NCBI GenBank assembly: GCA_000697335.1
Contig: JNEM01006243.1
Location: 1-48,602, forward strand
DNA: 48,602 nt
From: Conidiobolus incongruus B7586
Lineage: Eukaryota; Entomophthoromycota; Entomophthoromycetes; Entomophthorales; Conidiobolaceae
Direction: 5' to 3'
The notes under the pieces are model-generated. The model saw only the letters and a program-made list of their open reading frames with translations, ran no database searches and had not been told where the DNA came from. Positions 47,207-48,602 of this stretch are shown piece after piece (the first letter of the stretch is position 1; every line of letters begins with the position of its first letter). The position numbers were made by a program, and so were the translations under genes.

Positions 47207-48602
47207 GTTATTATATATACATTTACATATATATATTATACTATTGATACTGTATTTGAACCCAATACATATTGATAGCTAAATAACCGAAATCTTTGAT
47301 TTAAAGAATCACCATTATCCCAACTGTATAAAATATAATAAATCACAATTACAAAATTACTACTATAAAAATAATTATCTATTACTGCAAATTGATTTTT
47401 CCATTAATTTTATCAAAATTTTACATCAAAACCCATAGAATCTCCTTATTTCGCTTGCAAACTAATCCCATTTTGTCAACAACAGTCTTTTAGTACAGCA
47501 CATTTTTTATTAGTTGAAAACCAATCCTGATTGATAAATTAACTATTCGAGTAACTATGTGAGGTTATTATGTTACCTGTATTCTATTATTGAATAACTT
47601 ATTACGTAGCAGTGATTGGTTAATAAGTTTGATGAATTCACTTTATGACAACGATCTCAATTTCTTTAATATAAAAAAGGAAGCTTTCAATTGGTTCAAC
47701 TGAATGGAGAGAGGGAGCTGAAACTTAATATAAAATTAATCATTTCCTCAAAACTTAGTGCTTATGAAATCAGTATCAATTCTTCATTCAATTAATTAAT
47801 ATGTTTGACTTGTTTCATTTATATTGATAGTTAAATACTATAAATATATTTGCAATAATAATAACTACACACTTAGTATAGTGATATACTATATCATTTA
47901 GTTATTATATAATAAAGTTTGGTAATATATTAATAGTCATACAATCTAACTGTATATATTTAAGCTTAAATAAAAAAACGGTTGAATTATTTCAGTTTAG
48001 TCAAAAAAGAGTTTATACACAATTGATTCAAATAATGAATCCAAAAATAGCATGAATAATCGTCCAATTTAACATATAATTTATATGCGTGCAATTTTAC
48101 CCAACTTTGATCAGTTTATATTATTTAGTTTAATATAAAAAAATTCAATATTTGTAGTTAAAATGGTTGGTTCTTTATTATTCAAATATATATATATATA
48201 ATTATATACATATATATTTAATTACGAATAATTTGAATAGAAAATTATGAAAATTATCCATAAGAATTGAACGTGTAATATAAGTAAAAGTTACATACTA
48301 AATCATGAAACTTAACTCAATTTAAAGAATTTTTATACCATTAAAATATATTATACAAAGAAGAAATATTAAATGATAAATTAGTAAAAAATCAATCAAA
48401 CTATTAGAAAATTATCTATTTTAATTGAAAAAAAATTATGATATTTAATTAATTTTAAATTTTTATTAATTAATATTTAAAACAGATTTACTTTTTAATT
48501 AAAAGTTATAATTTTATTAATATTTTATTTTGATTAAATTATATGTATAATTCAAATAAGAAGAAAAAAGAATATTATTATTATTATTTAATTATTTTAA
48601 TT
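47207..48602. other. AT-rich intergenic DNA to the window end
   Basis: A TATATATAC...ATATATATA arm pair follows the bZIP stop, and AT microsatellite runs lie near 48187-48220. No gene or RNA is supported. Confidence 0.5.

Noticed and set aside
1-48602. CRISPR arrays, rRNA genes, or intact transposons and virus-like elements
   Set aside because: No spaced direct repeats, no rRNA blocks, and no transposase, integrase, reverse-transcriptase or capsid motifs seen on either strand; the relics look like host-type coding sequence, though distant matches cannot be excluded by eye.

Overview
The window is nuclear DNA of a very AT-rich, intron-bearing fungus. Fungal identity rests on a chitin synthase, a WOPR-domain regulator, Mim1, Mkt1, a DUF1776 protein and an Msn2-like C2H2 factor. 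Introns are short (about 40-70 nt) with GT...AG ends, several genes are intron-dense (RIC1 has 14 exons by hand assembly, MKT1 11), and intergenic DNA is visibly much richer in A+T than coding DNA. I infer an early-diverging (zygomycete-grade, possibly Entomophthoromycotina/Zoopagomycota) lineage; the sequence does not prove it. Live genes use the standard code and end in TAA or TAG.

Layout: 1-4166 intergenic with a decayed gene copy (1105-1320); an Msn2-type zinc-finger factor (4167-4976); tRNA-Glu(TTC); a small three-exon Shg1-like gene (7594-8065); on the minus strand a tail-anchored Pex26-like peroxin (8346-9590); tRNA-Gln(TTG), minus, with an imperfect acceptor stem; an eight-exon DUF1776/SDR-like gene (12386-14035) convergent with signal peptidase subunit SPC2 (14108-14823, minus); a 5-kb decayed ankyrin-chitin synthase gene (15310-20365, minus); a second copy of the decayed gene family (21427-22375); about 3.5 kb of extremely AT-rich DNA; MIM1; a DUF3712-type membrane protein; a small secreted protein (minus); MKT1; RIC1; a domain-only WOPR protein; a 3.7-kb zone of gene relics (42576-46278); and an ATF/CREB-like bZIP gene (46283-47206).

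The genes do not form a pathway or cluster. They are housekeeping genes (secretion: SPC2; Golgi Rab GEF: RIC1; mitochondrial outer membrane: MIM1; peroxisome: PEX26-like; mRNA regulation: MKT1) mixed with three transcription regulators (C2H2, WOPR, bZIP). The most notable content is the repeated finding of decayed genes whose frames stay coherent while carrying in-frame stops, mostly TAA/TAG where Gln fits and some TGA. This points to transition-biased (RIP-like or AT-drift) decay of surplus gene copies. All exon structures were assembled by eye from splice signals, reading phase and family resemblance; no search was run.
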